Part shown: in pieces, positions 1 through 12,800 of the stretch
Position numbering within the stretch: the first letter of the stretch is position 1
Layout: each line of letters begins with the position of its first letter
From: Bacillus pumilus
Lineage (GTDB): Bacteria > Bacillota > Bacilli > Bacillales > Bacillaceae
Reading direction: 5' to 3'
NCBI RefSeq assembly: GCF_900186955.1
Contig: NZ_LT906438.1
Location: 372,001 to 436,000 of the forward strand
Length of the DNA: 64,000 nt
Position numbers and translations under genes: made by a program
The notes under the pieces: model-generated
Told to the model about the DNA's origin: nothing
Seen by the model: the letters and a program-made list of their open reading frames with translations, nothing else
The model's database searches: none

Positions 1-3000
1 TCGCAGGAGATCGTGTCTCATTTACAATCAATGGGCCGCTTAAAGCGAAATTGGATGAGCTGGTCAGAGCACTCAACAGTACGACGTATACAGTCCTGCT
101 CACTTGCTACAGTACCCTTTTAAGCAAGCTATCAAGACAAGAAGATATCATCATCGGTTCGCCGATTGTGGGCAGAACTCATCCGGATATTCAATCTGTC
201 ATTGGTATGTTTGTGAACACGCTGGCACTTAGAACAAAGCCAGCAGGACATCTGACAGCCGCAGAATTTGCGTCAAATGTTCATCAGCTTGTGTTAGAGG
301 CAAATGAGCATCAGTTGTACCCATTTGAAGAATTGGTAGACCGAGTACAAGCGGTTCGAGACACTAGCCGTCATCCAATCTTTGATGTGGTGTTCTCGAT
401 GGAAAATGCGGATATCCGTGATTTAACGATGGATGGACTTCATATTGTTCCGGAGCCATTCGAAGAGAATATCGCCAAATTTGATTTGACCTTAACTGGA
501 AACGAATCGGCTGATCACATTGAGCTTGTGTTCGATTTTAATACTTCTATCTTTCAACAGTCGTCGATTGAAAAGTGGAAGGAGTTTTTCCTTCATTTAT
601 TGGAACAAATGGTATCAGCGCCAGATCAATCGCTAGATCAAATGCAGCTATTATCACCGAAGCAGCAGCAAAAAATGCTCAACGAATGGTCAGGTCCTGT
701 CCTAGACGTTCCGTCAGATCAAACGGTTCATGCACTGATTGAGGCTAAGGCATACCAGACACCTCATCAAAAAGCGGCGACCTTCTGCGGAACGAGCTGG
801 ACGTATGAAGAGCTGAACAATCGGGCAAATAGAGTCGCTTTAAGACTCAGATCAAACGGCATAAAACGAGGAGATCGCGTCGGTATTCTCACCCGTCCGT
901 CCCTTGACATGACGGCAGCCGTCTTTGGCGTTCTCAAGGCAGGTGCGGCATTCGTTCCAATTGATGCGGATTATCCGGATCAGCGTATTGCCTACATGCT
1001 GGAAGACTGCGGGGCAGAGGTGCTTCTCATGCAAAAAGGACTGACTGCACCATCTTCATTCACAGGTCATGTTCTGCATATAGAAGATGCCGTAGAAGGC
1101 GAAGCACAAGAAATTCAGGTTCATGTCAAACCAACAGATCTCGCCTATATGATTTACACGTCTGGAACGACAGGACAGCCGAAAGGTGTCATGGTCGAGC
1201 ACCATTCTCTTGTGAATCTTGCGTTCTGGCACAATGATGCCTTCCAAGTGACAAACGCGGACCGAACCGCCAAATATGCCGGCTTTGGCTTTGACGCCTC
1301 TATTTGGGAAATGTTCCCGACATGGATCGCCGGCGCAGAGCTGCACATCATTGATGAAGCGATTCGTCTCGATATGATCAAGCTCAATGCGTATGTCAAT
1401 GACGAAAATATCACCATTGCGTTCCTGCCGACCCAGCTATGCGAGCAGTTTATGTCTATGGAGAACCATTCTCTGCGTTACTTATTGACAGGCGGCGACA
1501 AGCTGAAACAGGTGAAGCCTGTTCCGTATAAACTCGTGAATAACTACGGTCCGACAGAAAACACCGTCGTGGCGACAAGCGGGATCATCGATCCAGATCA
1601 AGGCACGCTTCCGATCGGAACAGCGATTGCCAATACCCGTTTTTACATTATGGGTTCGTTATATGACCTCTCGCCGCCAGGCGTACCGGGTGAGCTTGTG
1701 ATCGCAGGAAAAGGACTGGCAAGAGGGTACTGGAATCTTCCAGAGGAAACCAACAAACGATTTGTCCCAGATCCATTTTATTTAGGTGAGCGCATGTACC
1801 TGACAGGCGATTTAGTGAAATGGACAGAGGATGGCGAGCTGATTTATCTCGGCAGAAAAGATCATCAGGTCAACATCCGCGGCTTCCGAATTGAGCTGTC
1901 AGAAATTGAGGCGCAGCTCCTTGCGCTGGCAGAAGTCAAAGAAGCAGTTGTGACAACGGTCAAAGATGCCAGTGAACAGGATGCCCTTGCCGCTTACGTC
2001 ATCACAGATGAAGAAACGACCGACCTAAAAGAAAGTCTAAAACGAACGTTGCCAGACTATATGGTGCCTTCATGGATCATCAAGCTAGACCAACTGCCGA
2101 TGACGGCAAATGGCAAGGTCGATCTGAAAGCATTGCCAGCACCAAATATGGAAGCGAACCAAACAGCATACGAAGCCCCAAGAGACGAAGTCGAAACACT
2201 ACTATGCGGCATTTGGGAAGACGTGCTTGGCGTCAGCCAAGTCGGCATTCACGATCACTTCTTCTTCCTTGGCGGAGACTCGATTAAAGGCATTCAAATG
2301 GCAAGCAGACTCACACAAGCAGGCTGGAAGCTCGATATGAAACTACTATTCCAGTACCCAACCATTGCCGAGCTCCGTCCATATATCGAAGAAGCTGATC
2401 AACTGTCAGCCGACCAATCACCTGTCGAAGGAGAAGTTATTTTCACACCGATTCAGCGCTGGTTCTTCGAACGAAACTTTACGAGTCAGCACCATTGGAA
2501 CCAATCAGTTATGCTCCAAGCTCCAAATGGCTTGGATGAAACCATCGTTCAGCAAGTGTTGGAGCAGCTCATGATCCATCATGATGCCTTGCGAATGGTG
2601 TATCCGCTTGAAGAAGGACGCGTAATCCAGCGTCATCGAAAAATCGAAGAAAACTTGGTGGCTGTTGATGTGGTAGAAGTACAAGGGGAACTGTCGCAGC
2701 AAATCCAGCAGGTAGAAAACCTGGCAAATGAAGTGCAGGCGAGTATATCGCTAGCGGAAGGACCTTTAGTAAAGCCAGCCATTTTCCGAACGGATCAAGG
2801 GGATCATTTACTGCTCGCTGTACATCATCTTGTCATCGATGGTGTGTCATGGCGTATTTTCCTTGAAGATTTTATGGCTCTTTATGAACAGTCGAAGCGC
2901 GGGGAAATCCTGACACTTCCTGAAAAAACACACTCTTTCCAAGAATATGCCCAGAAGCTGACGGAATACGCGATGTCAGATGAATTGTTATCGGAAAGAG

Positions 3001-3821
3001 CTTATTGGAAAAAGGTACTTGCGCATTCTGTTACACCGCTTCAAAAGGATCATGTGACGGAGGATCAGCGGATGCTTCATACACAGACCATTCGTTTTAC
3101 ATTGTCTGAGGAGGAAACGCGCAGTCTGCTGACAGATGTACATGAAGCATATCAAACAGACATCAATGATATTTTGCTGACAGCACTCGGATTGTCCATG
3201 AAAGAGTGGACTGGTGAAGACAGACACTTTATTCATCTTGAAGGACACGGAAGAGAGAACATCCTCCCTGCGGTCAATGTATCACGGACGATTGGCTGGT
3301 TTACAAGTATGTATCCTGTGTTACTGGATATGTCGCATGCAGACGATCTTTCTTATCAGATCAAGCATTTAAAAGAGGAACTCAGGCACATCCCGAACAA
3401 GGGAGTCGGCTATGGCATATTAAAATATTTAACCCCTGACAAGATGAAGGACGATATCTCATTTGAGCTCGCGCCAGATATCAGCTTTAACTATCTTGGT
3501 CAGTTTGATGAACAGATCAGCGGCGAGTTAAGCCGCTCAACGTGGCATCCAGGACAATCGCTGAGTCCTGAATCAGAGAAACCTCATGCACTTGATATTG
3601 TTGGTTTCGTCGAACAAGCCATGCTCCATGTGACGATTTCTTATCATCATCTTGAATTTGAAGAACGTACGATGGAACAAGTCAAGGACCTTCTTGAAAA
3701 GAATGTGAAGGCGCTGATCTCACATTGCGTATCACAGGAGGAAACCCAGATGACACCTAGTGATGTAGGGGATGAAGATCTCACGATGGATGAACTTGAA
3801 AAGCTAATGGATATATTTTAA
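1..3821 (+). CDS. srfAA: Surfactin-type synthetase subunit 1 (SrfAA), 3' part: end of C, A(Leu), T, E
   Basis: The frame is already open at the left edge (first full codon at base 3), so the gene starts outside the window. It encodes the third module of a lipopeptide NRPS. Domains in order are the C-terminal half of a condensation domain (to about nt 650), an adenylation domain (about 700-2110), a carrier with GGDSIKG (Ser codon at 2280) and an epimerization domain with HHLVIDGVSWR (near 2823) and EGHGRE. Reading the specificity residues by alignment to GrsA gives DAWFLGNVVK, a well-known leucine code, and the E domain makes it D-Leu. This matches residue 3 of surfactin, lichenysin and pumilacidin. 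The next subunit starts 20 nt downstream. The A-T segment is almost identical in DNA to that of module 6 in the next gene. The family assignment is firm; pumilacidin as the product is inferred from the codes and the organism. Confidence 0.95.
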   Translation, partial: AGDRVSFTINGPLKAKLDELVRALNSTTYTVLLTCYSTLLSKLSRQEDIIIGSPIVGRTHPDIQSVIGMFVNTLALRTKPAGHLTAAEFASNVHQLVLEANEHQLYPFEELVDRVQAVRDTSRHPIFDVVFSMENADIRDLTMDGLHIVPEPFEENIAKFDLTLTGNESADHIELVFDFNTSIFQQSSIEKWKEFFLHLLEQMVSAPDQSLDQMQLLSPKQQQKMLNEWSGPVLDVPSDQTVHALIEAKAYQTPHQKAATFCGTSWTYEELNNRANRVALRLRSNGIKRGDRVGILTRPSLDMTAAVFGVLKAGAAFVPIDADYPDQRIAYMLEDCGAEVLLMQKGLTAPSSFTGHVLHIEDAVEGEAQEIQVHVKPTDLAYMIYTSGTTGQPKGVMVEHHSLVNLAFWHNDAFQVTNADRTAKYAGFGFDASIWEMFPTWIAGAELHIIDEAIRLDMIKLNAYVNDENITIAFLPTQLCEQFMSMENHSLRYLLTGGDKLKQVKPVPYKLVNNYGPTENTVVATSGIIDPDQGTLPIGTAIANTRFYIMGSLYDLSPPGVPGELVIAGKGLARGYWNLPEETNKRFVPDPFYLGERMYLTGDLVKWTEDGELIYLGRKDHQVNIRGFRIELSEIEAQLLALAEVKEAVVTTVKDASEQDALAAYVITDEETTDLKESLKRTLPDYMVPSWIIKLDQLPMTANGKVDLKALPAPNMEANQTAYEAPRDEVETLLCGIWEDVLGVSQVGIHDHFFFLGGDSIKGIQMASRLTQAGWKLDMKLLFQYPTIAELRPYIEEADQLSADQSPVEGEVIFTPIQRWFFERNFTSQHHWNQSVMLQAPNGLDETIVQQVLEQLMIHHDALRMVYPLEEGRVIQRHRKIEENLVAVDVVEVQGELSQQIQQVENLANEVQASISLAEGPLVKPAIFRTDQGDHLLLAVHHLVIDGVSWRIFLEDFMALYEQSKRGEILTLPEKTHSFQEYAQKLTEYAMSDELLSERAYWKKVLAHSVTPLQKDHVTEDQRMLHTQTIRFTLSEEETRSLLTDVHEAYQTDINDILLTALGLSMKEWTGEDRHFIHLEGHGRENILPAVNVSRTIGWFTSMYPVLLDMSHADDLSYQIKHLKEELRHIPNKGVGYGILKYLTPDKMKDDISFELAPDISFNYLGQFDEQISGELSRSTWHPGQSLSPESEKPHALDIVGFVEQAMLHVTISYHHLEFEERTMEQVKDLLEKNVKALISHCVSQEETQMTPSDVGDEDLTMDELEKLMDIF
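685..2420 (+). repeat. Duplicated A-T segment, copy 1 (module 3)
   Basis: This stretch is nearly identical base for base to 11394-13129, at a constant offset of 10709 and without any indel that I could find. Flanking C and E domain sequences are clearly diverged. It covers the Leu-specific A domain and its carrier, and points to recent duplication or gene conversion between modules 3 and 6. Confidence 0.85.
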
Positions 3822-3841
3822 GCAAACGAAGAGGTGGACAT

Positions 3842-6800
3842 ATGAGCAAGCAGAAGATTCAAAAGGTATATCCTTTAACACCCATGCAGGAGGGCATGCT
3901 GTATCATGCCATGCTAGACCCTAATTCCTCCTCTTATTTCACACAGCTTGAGCTTGGAATAAGCGGAGAATTTGATCACGCTCTTTTTGAAAAAAGTCTC
4001 AATGAGCTCATACGGACATATGACATTCTCCGTACAGCCTTTGTTTATCAACAATTACAAAAGCCTCGTCAGGTTGTACTTGCTGAACGTCATCTCGATG
4101 TGTATCGAGAGGATCTATCACATCTGAATCATCAAGAGCAGCAAAAGGTATTGGATCAATATAAAAAACAAGTGAGAAAGCAAGGATTTCATTTAACAAA
4201 TGATCTGTTATTGAAGGTCGCTGTTTTTCAACTAAATGAAACAAATTGGCATCTAATTTGGAGCAACCATCACATCATCATGGATGGTTGGTCCATGGGT
4301 GTTTTAATGAAAAAACTGTTTCATTACTATGAATCTTTTCGGAACGGTCGAACGCCGGATCGCTCACAGGGTAAGCCTTATGCAGATTATATCCAGTGGC
4401 TTGGAAAGCAAAATAAACAAGAAGCGGAAAGCTATTGGCAGGAGCGTCTAGATGGAGCGGTTCAGAATCAAGGGCTGCTGCAGCAAAAAGAAGCGAACGG
4501 ACAATACGACCATCAGGAATGGACGTTTACATGGGATGCTCAAACGGTACAAGCCATTCAAAATGTAGCAAGACAATGCCAAGTGACAGCCCCGAACCTG
4601 TTTCAGGCTGTCTGGTCTGTTCTTTTAAGCACCTATCATGCAGCTGATGACGTCACATTCGGCACCGTTGTATCGGGCAGACCTCCAAGTGTATCTGGAA
4701 TTGAGCGCATGGCAGGGCTGTTTATCAATACGATACCCGTTCGAGTGACATTGGATCAGAAACAGACGTTTAAACAGCTGTTTCAAAAGGTTCAGCAGCA
4801 CGCACTGGAAGCGGAAAACTATGATTTTATGCCGCTTTATGACATTCAGCAGAAGACAGCTGCTGGAGGGCAGCTTTTTGATCATTTGGTTGGGTTTGAG
4901 AACTATCCTTTAGATCAGGAGCTGTCTGGTGACACCATGTCTGCACGTCTTGGTTTTTCCATTGATGTAAAGGACGGATTTGAACAAACGAATTTTGACC
5001 TAAATATCCTTGTGTATCCAGGTGAAACATGGACATTGAAAATCAAATACAACGCCATAGCTTTTGAAGAAAAGATCATTGAAAACATATCGAAACATCT
5101 AACCAATCTCATGAAGCAAATCATCCAAAACCCTGAAGTACGCCTTCAGGACGTGACGTGTATCACGGAAGAGGAGAAGCAGCAGATCAAAGCGTGGAAT
5201 CAGACGGAGCGAGATTATCCGAAGCATCTGTCTATTCCTGAGCTGCTCAATGAACGTGTGAAGGCGCAGCCTGACCATCTGGCATTAGTTGAAGGCGATC
5301 AAACATTCACGTACGAGGAGCTCGGACAAGAAATCAGTCGTTTAGCTGGCAGTCTTATTGAGAAAGGCGTACAGCCAGGAGATGCTGTTGCAGTGTATAT
5401 GAACCGATCAGCTGATGCGGTGATTGCCATTTTAGCAGTTCTGCACGCAGGGGCAGCTTATGTGCCGATTGATCCTTCGCAGCCTGAGGAAAGAATCCGA
5501 TTTATGCTTGAGGACAGTGGCGCATCCATTTTGCTTCATGCTGATAGTCAGCCGCCAGTTGATGAACAGATCAAGGCTGTACATGTGACGAGTAAGCCTC
5601 ATCACTCACACATGGATGTATCAGTCAGGACGTCTCCATCTCACTTGGCGTATATCATGTATACATCGGGATCAACTGGACAGCCAAAAGGGGTTCAAAT
5701 TGAGCATCAGCACATTGTGAGATTGGCTTGTTCTCAGGAGAAATTACGCTTGAATAAGTCGGATCGTATGGCGCATACAGGAGCGGTCAGCTTTGACGCC
5801 ATTACCTTTGAAATCTTTACCACGCTGCTGGGTGGGGCGACGCTGTATCCTGTTGACCGCGATACTTTATTGGATATTCATCGATTTGAACAATTTATCC
5901 AAACACATCAGATCACGACGCTCTTTTTAACGACTGGATTATTTAATCAGCTCGCTCAGCAGCGGCCACAAATGTTCAAAGGATTAACCACATTAATTAC
6001 AGGCGGTGACGTGATCAATGTGAAGAGTGCGGAGCTTGTGAAACAGCATCATCCAGCACTTGTTTTGCTGAATGCCTATGGTCCAACAGAAAATACAACC
6101 ATCTCGACCATTTACGAAGTAAGAGGAGATGAAACGGGTCCAATTCCAATTGGCCAGCCGATTAACCATTCGTCGGCTTATATTTTAGATGGTGATCAAC
6201 GATTGCAGCCAATTGGAGCGCCAGGAGAGCTGTATGTTGGCGGGGATGGTGTCGCAAGAGGATATCTCCATCGTCCAGATTTGACCAATCAAGTATTCAT
6301 GGCAGATCCTTTTAAGCCGTCAGGCCGTTTGTATCGAACAGGGGATTTGGCTCGGTATGGCGCGGATGGCCAAATCGAATTCCTCGGCCGGACAGATGAT
6401 CAGGTGAAAATTCGAGGCTTCCGTATTGAGCTTGGTGAAATTGAATCAGTGCTTCAGCAAAAAGCGGGCATAGATGATGCGGTTGTGCTTGTCCATTCGT
6501 TTTCATCAGATGAAAAGGAAATCACCGCTTACTTCACAGGGACAATGACAGAAGAAGAAGTGCGAGATTTATTTAATCAAGAGCTGCCAGCTTATATGGT
6601 GCCGCACCATGTGATGAAACTGGAGGCTTTTACGCTCACATCGAACGGCAAGGTAGATCGAAAAGCTTTACCAAAGCCGGAAGAAGCGTATCAGGAGAAA
6701 AAGGAAATCATTCCGCCTGAGACGGAGACAGAAAAGGCACTCGCTCAAATTTGGGAGGAGCTTCTTGGAAAAACGGTAGGAGTAGATGAACATTTCTTCA

Positions 6801-9800
6801 TGGCTGGCGGGCACTCTCTTAAAGCGATGATGATGTCTGCGAAGATTCAAGAGGTGTTTCAAAAGGAAATGCCGATTCAAGTGATTTTTGAGAAGCCGAC
6901 GATTCGTTCATTAGCGGCATATATCGATCAGGATGGTCAAGAAGAAATGGGGCATCCGATTTTACCAGCAGAGCAAGCGGCCGAATATCCAGTATCACCA
7001 GCTCAGCGCCGTTTATACATTTTGCAGACACTTGAACCAGACAGCACAAATTATCATATTCCAATCGTCTTAACGCTTGAAGGAACACTCGAATATCAGC
7101 GGCTCAAATCGGCGTTCGATCAGTTGATCCAAACGCACGAAATCCTAAGAACGAGTTTTCATATGAATGGAGAAGATATTGTTCAAAGAGTGAATGAATG
7201 GACGGGATTTGACCTTCCTGTTCATGACATCAAGGAAGAAGAGGCGGAGGCATTTCTTTCTGAACATCAATCACCATTTGATTTAACTGCTACGCCTTTA
7301 TTACGAGCCCAGTTGTTGAAGATCAGTGAAAACCGTCATCTTCTCGTCTTGGAAGCGCATCATCTCATTACAGATGGCAGCTCCATGAAGACGTTCATAC
7401 AAGATTTGGCGAAGGCCTATGATGGCGAAGCTCTTGCAGAAAGAACCATTCATTATAAAGATTACGCTGTCTGGCAGTTAAGTGAAGAAGAGACGGAGAA
7501 ACAGAAGGAGCATGAAGCCTATTGGCTGAAGCAATTCGAAGGAGACTTGCCAGTATTAGAGCTGCCAACGGATTATTCGCGTCCAGCGGAACGTGATTTT
7601 TCAGGAGAACGATTCATGTTTGGCTGTGATCAAGCGACGACTCAGCGGATTCATGACCTGCTTCAGAAAACAGATACGACCATGTACATGTTCTTGTTAT
7701 CTGCTTTTCAGGTGCTGCTTGCCACCTATAGCGGTCAGGAAGATATCATCGTTGGTTCCCCTGTTGCAGGACGGACACATCCTGATATACAGGACATGCC
7801 AGGGATGTTTATCAACACCGTTGCGATGCGCGGAAAACCAGAGCAAACGAAAACATTTTTACAGCTGCTTGAAGAAATAAAAGAAACGAGTGTTGATGCT
7901 TTTGCTCATCAAAGCTATCCGCTTGAAGAGTTAATTGCACGTCTTCCGTTAGATCGTGATACAACCCGAAGCCCGCTCTTTAGCGTGTCATTTAACATGC
8001 AGAACATGGAGGTTCCCGCACTAAAGCTCGGCGACCTGCACATTTCGCCTTATGCCATACAGCATCACTCAGTCAAATTTGATTTGTCTCTAGAAGCATT
8101 TGAACGAGAGGGAGCATTAAAGCTGAGCTTTGACTATGCAGCGGCGTTATTTAAAGAAGAGACGGTCCGCAGATTCGGAACGCATCTTCTTGCGATTATT
8201 CATGAAGCGGTCCAACACCCGGAGGAACAGATCGGCTTGCTCCCTATTCTTGAACAGCATGAGCAAATAGAGCGGTTGGAGAAAAAAGACGAAGTGCAAA
8301 CAAATCATCATGAGCCTTTCCACGTCCAATTTTCACGTCAGGCAAAGGAAACACCAGATGCCATTGCGGTGATGGATGATCAACGGAAGCTCACTTACGG
8401 CGAGCTGGAAGACATGTCAAATGCGCTTGGCAGTGAACTGAAGATACGTGGCGTCGAGAAAGAAAAGACTGTAGCGCTGATTCTTGATCGCTCTGTCTAT
8501 GTCATCGTTTCAATGCTTGGTGTGATGAAAGCAGGAGGTGCATTTGTGCCAATTGATCCGGCCTTCCCTGCGGAACGTATCAATTACACGTTAGAAGATT
8601 CAGGTGCACAAGTGATCGTAACAAATGAGTCTCTTGCAGGGTCCTATCAACATCACAAGTCGATTCAGGTCGTGCAGGTTGAAAAAGCAGTACTTCAAAG
8701 CCGCATGTTAGATTTACCGGAAGCATCAGCCAATCAACTTTCGTATGTGATATACACATCTGGGACAACAGGAAAACCGAAGGGTGTTCAGCTCACGCAT
8801 CGTAATCTATCACACTACGTTAACTGGCTGACAAATGAGGTGACATTGCAAGAATGCGATCGGACGGCACTTCTTTCTTCTTATGCATATGATCTTGGTT
8901 ACACAAGCATTTTCCCTGTCTTAAAGGCAGGAGGAACCCTGTATGTGCCTCGTGAAGATGTGTATACAGACCCGGTACGACTCATGCGTTTAATTGATGA
9001 ACAAGAGCTGACTTATATCAAAATGACACCATCCTTATTTCATATGATGGCAGATTCGAAGGATCATGCATTTAACGCTTTACGCCTTGTCATACTTGGA
9101 GGAGAACCGATTGTCTCTGAGGACGTTGAGACATTTATGGAGCAGCATCCATGTGTGGCTGTGATGAACCACTACGGCCCGACAGAGACAACCATTGGAA
9201 CTGTGACCAAGCTGATCACAAAGCAAGAGCTAGGCACACTCAAGGATCGCTCTGTGATCGGGCAGCCAATTGCTCATACAAGAGCGCTCGTACTCAATCG
9301 TCAGCAGCGCCTCGTCCCTTATGGCGCACCTGGAGAGCTTTATATATCAGGGGAAGGCGTATCGAGAGGGTATTTGAATCAGCCTGAATTAACGGCAGAG
9401 CGTTTTCTAGAAAATCCGTATTTTTCTGAAGAGCGGATGTATCGTACAGGAGATTTGGTCAGACAGCAGGCAAATGGAGACATTGAATTTCTCGGAAGAA
9501 TAGATGATCAGGTGAAAATCCGCGGCTATCGTATTGAGAAGCAGGAAATTGAACATGCCGCACGTGCACGATTATCCATTCAAGAGGTGTATGTCAAAGT
9601 ACTTCATATGTCCCGTTTACCAGAGCTTGCACTTTATTACACGTCGCCTGAACCGATTGGAACACTGACGTTTAGAGAAAAGCTTGCGGAGACACTGCCG
9701 GATTATATGATCCCAACGTACTTTGTCAAAGTCGACCACATCCCGCTCACGCAAAACGGAAAGGTAGATGCGAAGTCTCTGCCGCTTCCGCACGAGGTGC

Positions 9801-12800
9801 ATATGAATCGCGCGGTGCATGTAGCACCAAAAACGGCACTTGAGCAGACGCTTTGCGATATTTGGTCAGAAGTACTTGCGGTTGAACAAATAGGTGTGCA
9901 TGATCACTTCTTTGAATTGGGAGGTCATTCCCTCAAAGGCATGGTGCTCATTTCAAAAATGCAAGCCAAGCTGAACAAGCATGTGCCGCTCAAAGTCCTT
10001 TTTGAAAAGCCAACGATACGCGCTATGGCAGCTTATTTAGAAGAAGTGGGTTCCTCGGACATGACATCCATTCAGCCGGCGGAGAAGCAAGATTTCTATC
10101 CTGTCTCTTCTGCTCAAAAGCGGATGTATGTGTTGCAGCAGCTGCATCCAGAAGCAGTGACTTACCATATGCCTGCCGTATTGATGATGGAAGGCAGTCT
10201 AGATGTAAAGCAGCTAGAAGAAGCGCTGCAAGCCTTGATCGAACGACATGAATCATTGCGGACAGCCTTTGTAGAAATTGACGGCGTACCCGTTCAAAAA
10301 GTGTATCGCCGAGTGCCGTTTACGTTAGAGGTTGTTGAAGTAGAGAAAGGTCATGAGCAACCTGTCATAGACGCATTCATCACCCCATTCTCATTACATC
10401 AAGCACCATTAATGAGGGCAAAGGTGGCGAAGTTTTCTGAAGAAAAATATGTGTTCATGATGGATATGCACCATATCATCGCAGATGGTGTCACACGCAG
10501 TCTGCTCATTCAAGAATTGGCAGAGCTGTATGAGAAAAAGACGTTACCGCCAGTTCAGCTGCACTACAAGGATTATGCGGTGTGGCAGCAGGAAGAAAAG
10601 CAGCAAGCGCTGCTCCAGAAACAGCGTCAATATTGGCTGGAGCAATACGCAGAGCCACCTGAAGATTTGGCACTGCCACTTGATTTTCCGCGCCCTCATG
10701 TCCAGTCATTTGAAGGAGACCGAGTCGATAGATGGTTATCTCCTGAGAAGGTGCAGACCATTAAAGCACTCATGGCTGAAAAAGGTGTAAGCATGAACAT
10801 GGTCATGCAAACGGCATTTGCTATTTTCCTTTCCAAATTAACTGGGCAGACAGATATCGTTATAGGCGCTGTCACAGCAGGACGTACACATGCTTCAATC
10901 GAACGGGTTCCAGGCATGTTTGTGAATACACTGGCTCTTCGACATGAAGTGCAGCTCGAGGAAACGACAGCACAATTGCTTGAAAAAATGAAAGATCGAA
11001 GTCTATCAGCCTATGAACATCAAGAATTTCCGTTTGAGGAATTGGTAGCACAGTTAGATCTTCCGAAAGACACTAGCCGCAACCCATTGTTTAGTGTCAT
11101 GCTGACAACGGATGACCGTGATATGACGTTACCGAAACTAAATGGACTCAAGCTTTCGCAAAAACAGCAAGAGACAGTTCATGCAAAATTTGATGTAACG
11201 CTCGGTATATTCGAAGAAAAGAACAAAGTGGGCTTACGCTTTGAATATGCAACGGCGCTGTTTAAAAAGAAGACCATTCAGCGTTGGAGTCGATATTATG
11301 AACAAATCATAGACGAGATGCTGGCGAAGCTAAATGAACCAATTTCATCGCTTTCGATTTTAAATGAAGAGGAAAAACAAGAGCTGATCAATGAATGGTC
11401 AGGCCCTGTGCTACATGTATCGTCAGATCAAACGGTTCATGCACTGATTGAGGCTAAGGCATACCAGACACCTCATCAAAAAGCGGCGACCTTCCGCGGA
11501 ACGAGCTGGACGTATGAGGAACTGAACAATCGGGCAAATACAGTCGCTTCAAGGCTCATCTCAAACGGCATAAAAAGAGGAGACCGCGTCGGCATTCTCA
11601 CCCGTCCGTCCCTTGACATGACGGCAGCCGTCCTTGGCGTCCTGAAGTCAGGTGCGACATTCGTTCCAATTGATGCGGATTATCCGGATCAGCGTATTGC
11701 CTACATGCTGGAAGACTGCGGGGCAGAGGTGCTTCTCATGCAAAAAGGATTAACTGCACCAACTTCCTTTGCAGGTCATGTCCTGTTGATAGAGGATGCG
11801 TTAGAAGGCGAAGCGCAAGAAATTCAGGTTCATGTCAAACCAACAGATCTCGCCTATATGATTTACACATCTGGAACGACAGGACAGCCGAAGGGTGTCA
11901 TGGTTGAGCACCATTCTCTTGTCAATCTTGCGTTCTGGCACAATGATGCCTTCCAAGTGACAAACGCGGACCGAACCGCCAAATATGCCGGCTTTGGCTT
12001 TGACGCTTCCATTTGGGAAATGTTCCCGACATGGATCGCCGGCGCAGAGCTGCACATCATTGATGAAGCGATTCGTCTCGATATGATCAAGCTCAATGCG
12101 TATTTCAATGACGAAAATATCACCATTGCATTCCTGCCAACTCAGCTATGCGAGCAGTTTATGTCGATGGACAATCACTCCTTGCGTTACTTACTAACAG
12201 GAGGAGACAAGCTGAAACAGGTAAAGCCTGTTCCATATCAACTCGTTAATAACTACGGTCCGACAGAAAACACCGTCGTGGCGACAAGCGGGATCATCGA
12301 TCCAGATCAAGGCACGCTTCCGATTGGAACAGCGATTGCCAATACCCGTTTTTACATTATGGGTTCGTTATATGACCTCTCGCCGCCAGGCGTACCGGGT
12401 GAGCTTGTGATCGCAGGAAAAGGACTGGCAAGAGGGTACTGGAATCTTCCAGAGGAAACCAACAAACGATTTGTCCCAGATCCATTTTATTTAGGTGAGC
12501 GCATGTACGTGACAGGCGATTTAGTGAAATGGACAGAGGATGGCGAGCTGATTTATCTCGGCAGAAAAGATCATCAGGTCAACATCCGCGGCTTCCGGAT
12601 TGAGCTGTCAGAAATTGAAGCTCAGCTTCTTGAACTGAATTCAGTCAAAGAAGCAGTCGTGACAACGGTCAAAGATGCCAGCGAACAGGATGCCCTTGCC
12701 GCTTACGTCATCACAGATGAAGAAACGACCGACCTAAAAGAAAGTCTAACACGTACGTTGCCAGACTATATGATCCCTTCATGGATCATCAAGCTAGACC

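Noticed and set aside
852..3248. Long antisense open frames within the synthetase genes, also present across 4008-36000.
   Set aside because: They have no ribosome sites or recognisable domains and mirror codon bias of the real genes; treated as shadows.
5399..5460. A comS start suggested by the bases encoding MNRS in srfAB.
   Set aside because: It is in the srfAB frame itself and in the A4 domain, not at the comS position or frame.
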